A stretch of DNA of 62,078 nt, from NCBI RefSeq assembly GCF_000411975.1, contig NZ_ASXG01000071.1, positions 1 to 62,078 of the forward strand, in the 5' to 3' direction. The stretch is from Amycolatopsis orientalis DSM 43388. GTDB taxonomy: Bacteria; Actinomycetota; Actinomycetes; Mycobacteriales; Pseudonocardiaceae. This document shows, one piece after another, positions 49,801-59,497 of this stretch. A model generated the notes under the pieces. It worked only from the letters and a program-made list of their open reading frames with translations, did no database searches and was not told the DNA's origin. The translations under genes and the position numbers were made by a program. Position 1 is the first letter of the stretch, and every line of letters starts with the position of its first letter.

Positions 49801-49833
49801 CCCACGACCGGTTCGCGACCGGTCGTGGGTTTT
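49801..49833 (+). terminator. Terminator hairpin before prfB
   Basis: CCCACGACCGG pairs with CCGGTCGTGGG across 7 nt and is followed by four T residues. It separates the PadR gene from prfB. Confidence 0.75.
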
Positions 49834-49851
49834 GCCGTAACCTTGTCCGAC

Positions 49852-50955
49852 GTGAGCGATGAGTTCGATGCGGCACTGAAGGACCTGACCGGCAAGCTGA
49901 CGCAGATCGAGTCGGTGATGGACCTCGAAGCGCTGCGTGCGCAGGTCGCCGAGCTCGAGGAGCAGGCGTCCAGCCCCACCCTCTGGGACAACGTCGAGGA
50001 AGCCCAGAAGGTCACCAGCCAGCTGTCCCACCGGCAGGCCGAGCTGCGCCGCGTCTCCGAACTGCGCCAGCGCCTCGACGACCTCGGCGTCCTGTACGAG
50101 CTCGCCGCCGACGAAGGCGACACCAGCAGCATGACCGAGGCCGAGGGCGACCTCGCCGACCTCGCCAAGGACATCGACGCGCTCGAAGTCCGCACCCTGC
50201 TGTCCGGCGAATACGACGACCGCAACGCCGTCGTCAACATCCGCTCCGAAGCCGGCGGCGTCGACGCGGCCGACTTCGCCGAAATGCTGCTCCGGATGTA
50301 CCTGCGCTGGGCGGAACGCCACGGCTACCCGACCGACGTCTTCGACATCTCCTACGCCGAAGAAGCCGGCATCAAGTCCGCCACCTTCAAGGTGACCGCC
50401 CCGTACGTCTACGGCACCCTCTCGGTCGAACAAGGCACCCACCGCCTCGTCCGGATCTCGCCGTTCGACAACCAGAGCCGCCGGCAGACGTCCTTCGCGC
50501 ACGTCGAGGTGCTGCCCGAGGTCGAGGAAGTCGACCACGTCGACATCCCGGAAAAAGACATCCGCGTCGACGTGTACCGCTCGTCCGGCCCCGGCGGCCA
50601 GAGCGTCAACACGACCGACTCCGCGGTCCGCCTCACCCACATCCCCACCGGCATCGTCGTCTCCTGCCAGAACGAGAAATCGCAGCTGCAGAACAAGGCG
50701 GCCGCGATGAAGGTCCTCCAGGCGCGCCTCCTTCAGCGCAAAAAAGAGGAGGAACGGGCCGAAATGGACGCGCTCAAGGACGGCGGCTCCAGCTGGGGCA
50801 ACCAGATGCGCTCCTACGTGCTGCACCCGTACCAGATGGTGAAGGACCTGCGGACCGAGTTCGAGGTCGGCAACCCGAGCGCGGTGCTCGACGGCGACAT
50901 CGACGGCTTCCTCGAGGCCGGGATCCGCTGGCGCAAGCAGGCGAACGCGGCCTGA
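49852..50955 (+). CDS. prfB: Peptide chain release factor 2
   Basis: 367 residues. The stop-codon reading tripeptide is Ser203-Pro204-Phe205 (ISPFDN), specific for UAA/UGA. The peptidyl-tRNA hydrolysis motif GGQ is at 248-250 (SGPGGQSVN). The reading frame is continuous, so the programmed +1 frameshift of E. coli prfB is absent, as usual in actinobacteria. GTG start. It is upstream of ftsE and ftsX, a conserved order. Confidence 0.97.
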   Translation: MSDEFDAALKDLTGKLTQIESVMDLEALRAQVAELEEQASSPTLWDNVEEAQKVTSQLSHRQAELRRVSELRQRLDDLGVLYELAADEGDTSSMTEAEGDLADLAKDIDALEVRTLLSGEYDDRNAVVNIRSEAGGVDAADFAEMLLRMYLRWAERHGYPTDVFDISYAEEAGIKSATFKVTAPYVYGTLSVEQGTHRLVRISPFDNQSRRQTSFAHVEVLPEVEEVDHVDIPEKDIRVDVYRSSGPGGQSVNTTDSAVRLTHIPTGIVVSCQNEKSQLQNKAAAMKVLQARLLQRKKEEERAEMDALKDGGSSWGNQMRSYVLHPYQMVKDLRTEFEVGNPSAVLDGDIDGFLEAGIRWRKQANAA

Positions 50956-51045
50956 CCTCCCCCGGGCGGCGGCGGAACGAGGCGAGGGTCACCCAAGGCA
51001 CCGGCAACCCGGGCTTAACGGGGCCCATGGGTAGTATGCCGAACC

Positions 51046-51735
51046 GTGATCCGGCTCGAAGAGGTTTCCAAGGTCTACAAGACCTCGACCCGTCCCGCCC
51101 TCGAACGGGTGTCGGTCGAGATCGACAAGGGTGAGTTCGTCTTCCTCATCGGCCCGTCCGGTTCCGGGAAGTCGACGTTCCTGCGGCTGCTGCTGCGCGA
51201 GGAAGTGCCCTCCAAGGGACGGGTCATGGTGTCGAACTTCGACGTCGCCAAGCTCGCCCGGCGCAGGGTCCCCCGCCTGCGCCAGACCATCGGTTGCGTG
51301 TTCCAGGACTTCCGGCTGCTGGCCAACAAAACCGTCGCGGAAAACGTCGCGTTCGCCCTCGAGGTCATCGGGAAACCGCGGCCCACGATCCGCAAGGTCG
51401 TGCCCGAGGTGCTCGAGCTCGTCGGCCTCGAAGGCAAGGCCGACCGGCTGCCCAACGAGCTCTCCGGCGGCGAGCAGCAACGCGTCGCGATCGCCCGCGC
51501 GTTCGTGAACCGCCCGCTCGTCCTGCTCGCCGACGAGCCCACCGGGAACCTCGACCCGGACACCAGCCAGGACATCATGCTGCTGCTGGAGCGCATCAAC
51601 CGCACCGGCACCACCGTGCTGATGGCCACGCACGACCATTCCATCGTGGACTCGATGCGGCGGCGGGTCGTCGAACTGCAGCTCGGTCGCGTGATCCGCG
51701 ACGACGCCCGGGGCGTCTACGGCATCGGCCGCTGA
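51046..51735 (+). CDS. ftsE: Cell division ATP-binding protein FtsE
   Basis: 229 residues of ABC ATPase. Walker A is GPSGSGKS (36-43), Q-loop FQDFRLL, signature [14 protein letters not shown], Walker [12 protein letters not shown] and H-loop [10 protein letters not shown]. The FtsE-typical [16 protein letters not shown] follows the Q-loop. With FtsX it transmits ATP hydrolysis across the membrane to activate peptidoglycan hydrolases (NlpC/P60 type in actinobacteria). GTG start; 51 bp before ftsX. Confidence 0.97.
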   Translation: MIRLEEVSKVYKTSTRPALERVSVEIDKGEFVFLIGPSGSGKSTFLRLLLREEVPSKGRVMVSNFDVAKLARRRVPRLRQTIGCVFQDFRLLANKTVAENVAFALEVIGKPRPTIRKVVPEVLELVGLEGKADRLPNELSGGEQQRVAIARAFVNRPLVLLADEPTGNLDPDTSQDIMLLLERINRTGTTVLMATHDHSIVDSMRRRVVELQLGRVIRDDARGVYGIGR

Positions 51736-51786
51736 CGCCCACCGCCCCCGCCCCTTCCCGCCCCGAACCAAGGAATCACCAGAGCG

Positions 51787-52680
51787 ATGCGTGCCAGTTT
51801 CGTCTTCAGCGAGGTCGTCACCGGTTTGCGCCGGAACGTCACGATGACCATCGCGATGATCCTCACCACCGCGGTCTCGCTCGCCATGCTCGGCGGCGGT
51901 CTGCTCGCCGTGCGCACGATCGACAAGATGAAGGCGAACTTCCTCGCCGAAGTCGAGGTTTCGGTCTCGCTGGTCGACGACGTGAGCGCGAACGACAAGA
52001 ACTGCACGCAGGCGCTCTGCAACGGGCTCCGCCAGTCGCTGCAGAACAACCCCGGCGTCGAATCGGTCGTCTACGAGAACCGCGACCAGGCCTACGACCG
52101 GTTCAAGAAGATCTTCGCGAGCCAGCCCGAGCTGCTCGAGCTGACCGGTCCCGAGGCGCTGCCCGCGTCGCTGCAGGTGAAGCTGAAGGACCCGGACCGG
52201 TCCGACGCGATCATCAAGCAGTACACCGGCCAGCCCGGCGTCAAGAAGGTCGACGACCAGAAGAAATTCCTCGACCGCGTCTTCAACGTCTTCAACGGCG
52301 TCCGGAACATCGCGTTCGTGATGGCGCTCATCATGGCCGTCGCCGCCCTCCTGCTGATCGCGAACACCATTCAGGTCTCGGCGTTCACGAGGCGGACGGA
52401 AGTCGGCATCATGCGCCTGGTGGGCGCGACACGCTGGTATACCCAGCTGCCGTTCCTCTTGGAGGCGGTGGTCGCCGGCACGGTCGGCGCCGTGCTCGGG
52501 GTGGTGTTCCTGCTGCTGACGAAGCTGTCCTTCCTCGACACGGTCTTCACCGGCGAAGTGTTCCCGCAGATCACCACGCTCGAGGTGCTGTTCCCGGTCG
52601 CGCCGATCTTGCTCGCGGTGTCGATCGTGATCTCGGCGATCACCGGATACGTCACGCTGCGGCTGTACGTGCGCCACTAG
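51787..52680 (+). CDS. ftsX: Cell division protein FtsX
   Basis: 297 residues. A short N-terminal helix and TM1 (MTIAMILTTAVSLAMLGGG) are followed by an extracellular domain of about 130 residues containing NKNCTQALC-like paired cysteines (ACC-side loop NCTQALCN), and then three C-terminal membrane helices. The TRRTEVGIMRLVGATRWYTQ loop contacts FtsE. ATG start. It is normally followed by smpB; here a MarR/MFS/SDR module intervenes. Confidence 0.95.
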   Translation: MRASFVFSEVVTGLRRNVTMTIAMILTTAVSLAMLGGGLLAVRTIDKMKANFLAEVEVSVSLVDDVSANDKNCTQALCNGLRQSLQNNPGVESVVYENRDQAYDRFKKIFASQPELLELTGPEALPASLQVKLKDPDRSDAIIKQYTGQPGVKKVDDQKKFLDRVFNVFNGVRNIAFVMALIMAVAALLLIANTIQVSAFTRRTEVGIMRLVGATRWYTQLPFLLEAVVAGTVGAVLGVVFLLLTKLSFLDTVFTGEVFPQITTLEVLFPVAPILLAVSIVISAITGYVTLRLYVRH

Positions 52681-52698
52681 CCGCTCTTCTTCGCACCC

Positions 52699-52734
52699 CG
52701 AACCGCCCGGTGAACCTCTTCGCCGGGCGGTTCG
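52699..52734. terminator. Convergent terminator after ftsX
   Basis: CGAACCGCCCGG pairs perfectly with CCGGGCGGTTCG across 12 nt, between the ftsX stop and the convergent MarR gene. Confidence 0.78.
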
Positions 52735-52740
52735 TGCGTT

Positions 52741-53190
52741 TCAGCCGCCTTCGCCCAGCACCTTGACCGCGCGCGCCAAGAGCGCACGCAGCCGCTCTTC
52801 CTCTTCCGGCTCGAACTCCGCGGACAACCGCGCCTCGACCGCGAGCGCGGCTTCGTTCGCCTTGCGGAAGACGGCGTGCCCCGACCGCGTCAAGCGAGCG
52901 ATGAGCACCTGTGCGTGCACCTCCGACGGGGTGCGCTCGACCAGGTTCTTCGACTCCAAAGTGGACAACAGGGACGTCATGCTCTGCGGCGTCACGCAGC
53001 ACACCCGGGCCAGCTGCGCCCCGGACAGCGGCGCGACCGACAACGCGTGCATCGCCGCGTACTGCGGAACCGACAGGCCGAACGGCTTGAGCACGCGGCC
53101 TTTCTCCGCCATCAAGGCCACTTCGGCGCGCTTGAGGTGAGTGCCGAGCCGCGGGTCCAGCTTCTCCGCGATCCGCTCTTCGACGCCCAT
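52741..53190 (-). CDS. MarR family transcriptional regulator
   Basis: 149 residues with a winged helix at about 45-110 (LSVPQYAAMHALSVAPLSGA, CVTPQSMTSLLSTLESKNLV) and a long acidic helix near the C-terminus (EFEPEEEERLRALLARA). It contains an unusual Cys-Cys pair at the start of the recognition helix (RVCCVTPQ), a possible redox or metal sensor. It is divergent from an MFS exporter, with a duplicated candidate operator in the gap. Confidence 0.88.
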   Translation of the reverse strand: MGVEERIAEKLDPRLGTHLKRAEVALMAEKGRVLKPFGLSVPQYAAMHALSVAPLSGAQLARVCCVTPQSMTSLLSTLESKNLVERTPSEVHAQVLIARLTRSGHAVFRKANEAALAVEARLSAEFEPEEEERLRALLARAVKVLGEGG

Positions 53191-53216
53191 TGCGACCTCC
53201 TAGCTCGTCTCCAAAC

Positions 53217-53305
53217 TATCAGCCTTCGAACATGGCCTCGGCCCCTGCGACTTGACATCAGGGTGCGAACGCTGCTTCGATCTTTGGTGTATATCAGACT
53301 TCGAA
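53217..53305. promoter_or_regulatory. Duplicated MarR operator candidate
   Basis: TATCAGCCTTCGAA (53217-53230) and TATCAGACTTCGAA (53292-53305) differ at one base, lie 75 bp apart in the same orientation and each end in a TTCGAA palindrome. One is near the MarR gene start and the other just before the MFS gene start, so each gene would have its own site. A TATATC -10-like box overlaps the second. Confidence 0.65.
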
Positions 53306-53324
53306 TGGTTTGAGTGGGGAGTCC

Positions 53325-54794
53325 ATGGGGGTCATCGCCGCGCCGCGGCGGGTCAAGCCCGGTCTCACGTTGTTCGCGGTATGCGCGGCGATCGTGCTGG
53401 TCCCGGTCACCGCGACCGGTGCGTCGCTCGCGCTGCCCGACATCAGCGGCAGCCTCGCCACCAGCCTCTCGTCCGCGCAGTGGGTGGTGAACGCGTTCTT
53501 CCTGACCTTCGCCAGCTTCATGGCGATCACCGGTTCGCTGGCCGATCTCACCGGTCGGCGGAGGATGTTCGCCGCCGGCATCGGGCTGTTCTGCGCCGCG
53601 ATGCTGGTGGCGGCGTGCGCGCCGTCGATCGGGGTGCTGATTGCCGCCAGGGTCGTCGCCGGGATCGGTGCGGCCTGCGTGATCACCGGCGGCAGCGCGC
53701 TGCTCGCGCACACCTTCGAGGGAGCCGCGCGGGCGCGGGCGTTCGGCCTGTTCGGCACGGCGATCGGGCTCGGTCTGGCATTCGGTCCGCTGGCCGCCGG
53801 GGTGCTGGTGACCTCGCTGGGCGGGTGGCGGATGTTCTTCGGCGTCGCCGCGGTGGTGCTGCTGCCGTTGCTGGGGGTGGTGCCGAAGCTGGCCGAATCG
53901 AAGGACGCGCATCCGGCCGGTCCGGACTGGCCGGGTGCGCTCGCCTTCACTCTTGGGCTGTCGTTGTTCGTGCTCGCGCTGGTCGAAGGCCCGGAACTCG
54001 GCTGGGACAGTCCGCTGGTGCTGGGCTCCTTCGCCGGGTTCGCGGTCCTGCTGGCCGGGTTCGTGGCGCTCGAACGGCGCGCGGAACACCCGATGATCGA
54101 CGTGTCGCTGTTCGCTCAGCCGCGATTCCTGGCGATTTGCGCGATGCCGGTGCTGCTGGCCTTCGGGTTCGTAGCGCTGCTGATCGCGCTTCCGGCGTAC
54201 TTCATGGCGGTCGACGGAATGAGCGCGCTCTCCGCCGGTCTGCTGCTGATGCTGCTCACCGGGCCGACGCTGGTCGTGCCCGTCGTGGTGAGCTCGATCG
54301 CGCACTGGGTGTCGCAGCGGCTGCTGCTGGTGGCGACCCTGCTGCTCGTCGCGGTCGGAGCGTCCTGGCTGACCGTGGTGCACCCGGGCGCGGAAACCGG
54401 GGAGATCGCCGGACCGCTGCTGTGCATCGGGGCCGGGTTCGGCGTTTCGCTGGCGATTCTCGACGGGGCCGCGGTGTCGTCGGTGGAACCGGCTCGGGCC
54501 GGGATGGCGGCGGGCGTGTTCAACACGATGCGGCTGGGCGGGGAATCCGTGTCGATCGCCGTGCTGGGCTCGCTGCTCGCCGCGGTGACCCAGTCCCGGC
54601 TCGGGTCCGGGCTGGGTCCGGACCGGGCGGGCGCGATCACCGCGAAGCTGCTGCAAGGGGAACAAATCGGCGGTGCACCGGCGGCTGCTGCGTACACGAG
54701 CGCACTGCACGTCGGGCTTTGGACCATCGCCGCGATATCGACGCTCGGCGCGATCGCGGTCGGGCTGCTTACCAAGGATGGGGAAACGGCATGA
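53325..54794 (+). CDS. MFS transporter, DHA2-like drug exporter
   Basis: 489 residues with 12-14 hydrophobic segments. It contains the LALPDISGSLATSLSSAQWV block and motif A as GSLADLTGRRRMFAAG, with motif C-like ARVVAGIGAACVITGG. Proton-coupled efflux of an unknown compound is expected. The ATG at 53325 has GGGGAG upstream. Its stop overlaps the following SDR start (ATGA), so transporter and reductase form an operon under the MarR regulator. Confidence 0.9.
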   Translation: MGVIAAPRRVKPGLTLFAVCAAIVLVPVTATGASLALPDISGSLATSLSSAQWVVNAFFLTFASFMAITGSLADLTGRRRMFAAGIGLFCAAMLVAACAPSIGVLIAARVVAGIGAACVITGGSALLAHTFEGAARARAFGLFGTAIGLGLAFGPLAAGVLVTSLGGWRMFFGVAAVVLLPLLGVVPKLAESKDAHPAGPDWPGALAFTLGLSLFVLALVEGPELGWDSPLVLGSFAGFAVLLAGFVALERRAEHPMIDVSLFAQPRFLAICAMPVLLAFGFVALLIALPAYFMAVDGMSALSAGLLLMLLTGPTLVVPVVVSSIAHWVSQRLLLVATLLLVAVGASWLTVVHPGAETGEIAGPLLCIGAGFGVSLAILDGAAVSSVEPARAGMAAGVFNTMRLGGESVSIAVLGSLLAAVTQSRLGSGLGPDRAGAITAKLLQGEQIGGAPAAAAYTSALHVGLWTIAAISTLGAIAVGLLTKDGETA

Positions 54795-55627
54795 GTGCAC
54801 GGGTTTGGCTGATCACGGGGGCTTCGTCGGGGTTCGGCCGGGAGCTGGCGGTCGCCGCGCTGGCGGCCGGGGACACCGTGGCGGCGGCGGTACGGCGTCC
54901 GGAATCGGTCGCTGACCTGGTCGCGAGCGCACCGGACCGGATCTCGGCAGTGCGGCTCGACGTGACCGACGAGGCGCGGATCGAGCCGGCGGTGGCCGAG
55001 GTGCTCGACCGGTACGGCCGGATCGACGTGCTGGTCAACAACGCGGGCCGGGGACTCATCGGAGCGGCCGAGGAAGTCGCTGCGGCCGAGCTGCGGGCCT
55101 TGATGGACCTCAACTTCTTCGGCCCGGTCGCGCTGACCAAGGCCGTGCAGCCGCACCTGCGGGAGCGGGGCAGCGGCGCGATCGTGCAGATGAGCAGCCA
55201 GGCCGGGCGCTTCGCGTTCGGCGGCGTCAGCGCGTACGCCTCGACCAAGTTCGCGCTCGAAGGCTGGTCGGAGGCGCTGGCGGAGGAACTCGCGCCGTGG
55301 GGCGTCCACGTGCTGATCGTCGAGCCGGGCGCCTTCCGCACGGCGTTCAACGAGCCGGGAGTGCTGCTGTTCACCGAGGAGGGCGGGGCATACCGCGAGC
55401 AGCTCGGGCCGATCCGCACCCAGCTGGCCGAGGTGGCCGGCCGGCAGCCGGGCGACCCGGTCAAGGCCGCCGAAGCGATCCTCGCCGCGCTGGCCGCCGA
55501 ACGTCCTCCGCTGCGGCTCGCGCTGGGCACGGACGCGGCGGACAACGTCGCGGCCAGTTACGAGCGCGGGCAGGCCGAGCTCGCGGCGTGGGAAAAGGTC
55601 GCCCGGAGCACTGACTTCGCCGGGTGA
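54791..55627 (+). CDS. Short-chain dehydrogenase/reductase
   Basis: 278 residues of classical [19 protein letters not shown] (cofactor loop), [10 protein letters not shown], the catalytic Ser in VQMSSQAG and YASTK. The C-terminal [10 protein letters not shown] tail is like that of the SDR at 14.0-14.9 kb, placing both in the same subfamily. Co-translated with the MFS gene. It may convert a compound that the transporter exports (inference). Confidence 0.9.
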   Translation: MSARVWLITGASSGFGRELAVAALAAGDTVAAAVRRPESVADLVASAPDRISAVRLDVTDEARIEPAVAEVLDRYGRIDVLVNNAGRGLIGAAEEVAAAELRALMDLNFFGPVALTKAVQPHLRERGSGAIVQMSSQAGRFAFGGVSAYASTKFALEGWSEALAEELAPWGVHVLIVEPGAFRTAFNEPGVLLFTEEGGAYREQLGPIRTQLAEVAGRQPGDPVKAAEAILAALAAERPPLRLALGTDAADNVAASYERGQAELAAWEKVARSTDFAG

Positions 55628-55680
55628 CCGGCCGGAAACCGGCGTGCTTGATCACCTGGGCGCCACGTAAACTGGCGGGT

Positions 55681-56163
55681 ATGCCCAAGGAACGTGGACA
55701 GAAGGTCATCGCGTCGAACCGCAAGGCTCGGCACGACTACTCCATCCTGGACACCTATGAGGCCGGGATGGTGCTGCAGGGCACGGAGGTCAAAAGCCTC
55801 CGGGCCGGCAAAGCCTCCCTTGTGGACGCGTTCGCGACGGTGGACGACGGCGAGGTGTGGCTGCGCAACGTCCACATCCCCGAGTACACGCAGGGCACCT
55901 GGACCAACCACATGCCGCGGCGCACGCGGAAGCTGCTGCTGCACCGGCGGGAGATCGAACGGCTCATCGGCAAGACCAAGGAAAGCGGTCTCTCGCTGGT
56001 GCCGCTGTCGATGTACTTCAAGGACGGCAAGGTCAAGGTCGAAATCGCGCTGGCCCGAGGCAAGAAGGCCTACGACAAGCGGCAGACGCTGGCCAAACGC
56101 GACGCGCAGAAGGACATCAGCCGCGCGATGGGCCGGGCGTTGAAGGGCCGGTTCACGGAGTGA
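55681..56163 (+). CDS. smpB: SsrA-binding protein SmpB
   Basis: 160 residues, the normal size. It has the OB-fold start [20 protein letters not shown], then [20 protein letters not shown] and the C-terminal [20 protein letters not shown] tail that enters the mRNA channel. It binds the tmRNA encoded at 61.5-61.9 kb and delivers it to stalled ribosomes. It overlaps the next gene (GTGA). The usual partner upstream, ftsX, is 3 kb away because of the inserted module. Confidence 0.97.
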   Translation: MPKERGQKVIASNRKARHDYSILDTYEAGMVLQGTEVKSLRAGKASLVDAFATVDDGEVWLRNVHIPEYTQGTWTNHMPRRTRKLLLHRREIERLIGKTKESGLSLVPLSMYFKDGKVKVEIALARGKKAYDKRQTLAKRDAQKDISRAMGRALKGRFTE

Positions 56164-57056
56164 GCCCAGGGCCGGCCACCGACGCCGACGTCCCGGGCTG
56201 GATCGCCGGGCTCGGTCTCGACGGGATCGTCGACCTGCACGTCCACTTCCTGCCGAAGCCGGTGCTGGACAAGGTGTGGGCTTATTTCGACCGCGCCGAG
56301 CAGCATTACGGCACGCCGTGGCCGATCCACTACCGCACGCCGGAGACGGAGCGGATCGAAACGCTGCGCGCGCTGGGCGTGAAAACGTTCGCGCCGCTGG
56401 TGTACCCGCACAAGCCGGGCATGGCGGAGTGGCTCACGTCGTGGGCGCTGGAGTTCGCCGAGCAGGTGCCGGAAGCGGTGCCCACCGGCACGTTCTACCC
56501 GGAGCCGGGCGCGGCGTCCTCAGTGGACAGTGCGTTGCGCGCGGGAGCCCGGTGTTTCAAGGCGCACGTGCAGGTCGGGGCTTACGACCCGCGGGACGAA
56601 CTGCTCGACGCGGTGTGGGGCTCGCTGTCCGACGCGGGCGTGCCGGCGGTGATCCACTGTGGACACGGGCCGTTGCGCGGCGATTTCACCGGACTCGAGG
56701 TGTTCGAGGAAGTCCTGCGACGGCATCCTCGCCTCACCGCCGTCCTCGCGCACGCGGCGATGCCCCAGTTCACCACCGCGTTCGAGCTGATGGCCCGCTA
56801 CCCGCGAGTGCATCTCGACACCACGATGGTCGGCGTGCCGTTCGCGGAGGCGATGTCGCCGTTGCCGCCGGACTGGACGGCCCGGCTGGCGGAGGTCGCC
56901 GACCGCGTGGTCCTCGGCACCGACTTCCCGAACATTCCGTACTCCTACGCGACACAGCTGCGGGCGATCGCCGGCTGGGCGGCCGACGATCGCCTTGGCG
57001 AGCCGTTCCTGCGAGCGGTGCTGCACGACACCCCCGCGAAGCTGCTCAGCGTTTGA
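56160..57056 (+). CDS. Amidohydrolase family protein
   Basis: 298 residues with a TIM-barrel metal site: [13 protein letters not shown] (H-x-H), [16 protein letters not shown] and [14 protein letters not shown] (the Asp). This resembles the amidohydrolase-2/ACMSD-like branch. The substrate is unknown. The GTG overlaps the smpB stop, so the two are co-translated. The 3' end overlaps the convergent acyltransferase gene by 11 bp. Confidence 0.87.
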   Translation: MSPGPATDADVPGWIAGLGLDGIVDLHVHFLPKPVLDKVWAYFDRAEQHYGTPWPIHYRTPETERIETLRALGVKTFAPLVYPHKPGMAEWLTSWALEFAEQVPEAVPTGTFYPEPGAASSVDSALRAGARCFKAHVQVGAYDPRDELLDAVWGSLSDAGVPAVIHCGHGPLRGDFTGLEVFEEVLRRHPRLTAVLAHAAMPQFTTAFELMARYPRVHLDTTMVGVPFAEAMSPLPPDWTARLAEVADRVVLGTDFPNIPYSYATQLRAIAGWAADDRLGEPFLRAVLHDTPAKLLSV

Positions 57057-58347
57057 CCGCCACCAGCTCGCGGTCCCGCGTCAGCGACACCTGACGTCCG
57101 GCCAGCGCGTACCCGGCCGCGACCAACGCCACCCACGGCACCGGGCCGGTCAGCAGGGTGTCGTTCAGCGGGGCGAACCCGTGCGCGGCCAGGCCGAGCA
57201 GGCCACCCGAGGCGAGCAGGCCCGCCAGCACCAGTTGCGGCGTCCGAGCGGTCACGACGAGGCCGTCCGGCTGCGTTTCGAAGCGCTCGAACAGGCGCAG
57301 CAGACCCAGCAACACCGCGCCGCACACGGCGAACCAGGCGGGTGCCATCAGGAACCACAGCGACGAACCCGGGGCGGGCGTCGAGTAGCCGAGGCCGAAC
57401 ACCGTCACTCCGGAGACCACGACCAGCGCCGGCATGTGCCACAGGTAGACCGACATGAACCGCGGGCTGAGCCAGCTGAGCGCCGCGGTGACGCGGGGGA
57501 GCGAGACGAGCTTGTCGCGGAAGGCCAGCAGGAAGCCGATTTGACCGAGCCCCAGGAACAGCAGCAGCACGGTGGGCGGGCTCATGTTGGACACCGGCGC
57601 ACCGGGCATGCCGATCATGCTCGCCGGGTACGGACCGAACGCGACCATCAGCGCCGTCACCCCGAAACCGGCGGCGGACACGGCGAGCGCGGCGCGGCGG
57701 CTGACCGAGCCGAGGCGGCCTTCGACGTAGTGGAACCCGAGCTGGTGCACGGCGACCCAGACGATGACGGCGTTGGCGTAGCCGATCAGGCCGAGGTCGG
57801 AAAAGCGGGCTACGTCAACGAGAACGCCCAATCCGGCGAGCACTGCCGGAACGGCGAGTCCCCAGCGTCGGTGGGCGGCGACCATGAGCGGGGTGAGCAG
57901 CACGGTGAGCAGATAGACCGAGAGGAACCACAGCAGTTGCGCGGCGATCGCACCGGCCACCTGGACCGGTTGCGGTGGAACTCCCATGCCCCGCAACAGA
58001 TCCGGCACGACGAGCCACACCGCCATCAGCGGCAGCACCGGAACGAGCAGCCGGCGCACGCGTCCGGCGAACCAGGCGCGGGTGGATTCCGCGCGGCGCA
58101 AGGAGATCAGGTTCGCCGCGCCGCCCGCGAAGAAGATCAACGGCATCACCTGCGACGCCCAGGTGATCAGCCACCAGCCGGGAGTCGCGAGCGCGTTGCC
58201 GGTGGCAAGAGTGTTGCCGGAGAAGGAAAGCACCGGCATCGTCCAGTGCTGCGCGACCACCGCGAGGATGGCTCCGGCGCGTACTACGTCCAGAAATCTG
58301 TCCCGGGTCGCCCTGGTGCCGCGGGTCCGCAGCTGGCTCGTCGTCAT
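57046..58347 (-). CDS. Acyltransferase 3 family membrane protein
   Basis: 433 residues with about ten to eleven membrane helices. The family signature FLDVVRAGAILAVVAQHWTM near residue 17 supplies the catalytic His, and VYLWHMPALV recalls the conserved H-x-P-x region near the end. These proteins transfer acyl groups to surface polysaccharides, lipids or antibiotics. The specific acceptor is unknown. A single unit, convergent with the amidohydrolase gene. Confidence 0.88.
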   Translation of the reverse strand: MTTSQLRTRGTRATRDRFLDVVRAGAILAVVAQHWTMPVLSFSGNTLATGNALATPGWWLITWASQVMPLIFFAGGAANLISLRRAESTRAWFAGRVRRLLVPVLPLMAVWLVVPDLLRGMGVPPQPVQVAGAIAAQLLWFLSVYLLTVLLTPLMVAAHRRWGLAVPAVLAGLGVLVDVARFSDLGLIGYANAVIVWVAVHQLGFHYVEGRLGSVSRRAALAVSAAGFGVTALMVAFGPYPASMIGMPGAPVSNMSPPTVLLLFLGLGQIGFLLAFRDKLVSLPRVTAALSWLSPRFMSVYLWHMPALVVVSGVTVFGLGYSTPAPGSSLWFLMAPAWFAVCGAVLLGLLRLFERFETQPDGLVVTARTPQLVLAGLLASGGLLGLAAHGFAPLNDTLLTGPVPWVALVAAGYALAGRQVSLTRDRELVAVKR

Positions 58348-58453
58348 GCTGAAGAGCCTGTCGGTTTCCAGGCTCGCGAACAGCGGTGCAGACCACCGAA
58401 AACGGGGTCGGGGCAGCAGGAAGCGAAAGGTGGGGTTTGCCCTACCGCGGGGG

Positions 58454-58499
58454 CTCGTGAGTGGCTATGCCGGTTCTAACCGGCGTAAACACTCACGAG
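58454..58499. terminator. GTGAGTG-type extragenic palindrome A
   Basis: CTCGTGAGTG (58454-58463) is inverted at 58490-58499, with an inner perfect GCCGGTT/AACCGGC hairpin. It covers the stop codon of the small gene at 58493. It shares its outer arm CGTGAGTG with a second element at 59456-59491. Confidence 0.7.
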
Positions 58500-58711
58500 A
58501 GAGTGTCCGGCTCCGGTTCGGATTCGTGCGCCTGCACCCGGTACGCCCAGCCGTCCTCGGTGAGCCCGAGTTCGTACCGCGTCTCGATTTTCGGACCGCC
58601 GTGCAGGTGGATGTGGCGCACGATCGTGCCCGGAACCGGTTCCTCGTCGGCGAGTTCCTGCACCCGGCCGTCGAGCGGGCCGCCGAAGAAGCGGACGCTG
58701 CGGTCGGACAT
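58493..58711 (-). CDS. Small conserved-looking protein of unknown function
   Basis: 72 residues, acidic, beginning SDRSVRFFGGPLDGRVQEL, with HLHGGPKIETRYELGLTEDG in the middle. The pattern FFGGPLDG is common in short actinobacterial proteins without known function. GAGGAGA lies 5 nt before the ATG at 58711, which decides the start against one 10 codons upstream. It lies 55 bp from the response-regulator stop, on the same strand as the two-component genes. Confidence 0.75.
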   Translation of the reverse strand: MSDRSVRFFGGPLDGRVQELADEEPVPGTIVRHIHLHGGPKIETRYELGLTEDGWAYRVQAHESEPEPDTLS

Positions 58712-58798
58712 CGGATTCTCCTCGCTCGGTTCGGGCGGCATCAGTCCATGGTAGGCGAGGGACCCGGCGCGAGGCTGCCGTCAGTTCGAGTGAGGGTG

Positions 58799-59443
58799 CT
58801 AACGGCCCAGGTAGGTCAGGACCGCGCGGACCCGGCGGTGTTCCTCGGAACTGGCCTCGAGGCCGAGCTTCGAGAAGATGTTGCCGATGTGCTTCTCGAC
58901 CGCGCCGTGCGACACGACCAGCGAGTTCGCGATGGCGTTGTTGGACAGTCCCTGGGCCATCAGGCCGAGCACCTCGGACTCGCGCGCGGTGAGCGAATCC
59001 AGCGGGTTGCGGCGGCCCCGGGCCATCAGCTGGGCGATGACGTCCGGGTCGATCGCGGTGCCGCCGTCCGCGACACGCCGTACCGCGTCGAGGAACTCGT
59101 CCACGTCGGCGACGCGCTCTTTCAGCAGGTAGCCGACGCCTCCGGCGCCACCGGACAGCAGCTCGACGGCGTAGCTCTCCTCGACGTATTGCGACAGCAC
59201 GAGCACCGGCAGGCCGGCGACCTCCTTGCGGGCGGCCAGTGCGGCGCGCAAGCCCTCGTCGGTGAACGTCGGCGGCATCCGGACGTCGACAATCGCCAGG
59301 TCAGGGCGGTGCTCGGTGATCGCGCCGAGCAGGTCGTCGCCGTTGTCGACCGCGGCGACGGTCTCGATGCCCTCGTCGGCGAGCAATCGGGTGACCCCAG
59401 CCCGAAGCAGCACGGCGTCTTCGGCGATCACTACCCGCATCAA
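58799..59443 (-). CDS. NarL/LuxR-family response regulator
   Basis: 214 residues. The receiver domain contains acidic residues IAEDAVLLR and the phospho-acceptor Asp53 (LAIVDVRMPP), with Lys in YLLKERV. The C-terminal LuxR HTH covers about 148-212 (LTARESEVLGLMAQGLSNNA, VEKHIGNIFSKLGL). Partner of the histidine kinase immediately upstream, from which it is separated by a 54-bp gap containing a palindrome. Confidence 0.94.
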   Translation of the reverse strand: MMRVVIAEDAVLLRAGVTRLLADEGIETVAAVDNGDDLLGAITEHRPDLAIVDVRMPPTFTDEGLRAALAARKEVAGLPVLVLSQYVEESYAVELLSGGAGGVGYLLKERVADVDEFLDAVRRVADGGTAIDPDVIAQLMARGRRNPLDSLTARESEVLGLMAQGLSNNAIANSLVVSHGAVEKHIGNIFSKLGLEASSEEHRRVRAVLTYLGR

Positions 59444-59455
59444 GGCCCCCAGGTC

Positions 59456-59491
59456 CGTGAGTGAAAAGCTCCCGGCAGCTATTCACTCACG
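59456..59491. repeat. GTGAGTG-type extragenic palindrome B
   Basis: CGTGAGTGAA (59456-59465) is inverted at 59482-59491, and inner AGCT bases pair. It lies between the kinase and response-regulator genes, so it may weaken read-through or stabilise one part of the message. Confidence 0.7.
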
Positions 59492-59497
59492 AACGGG

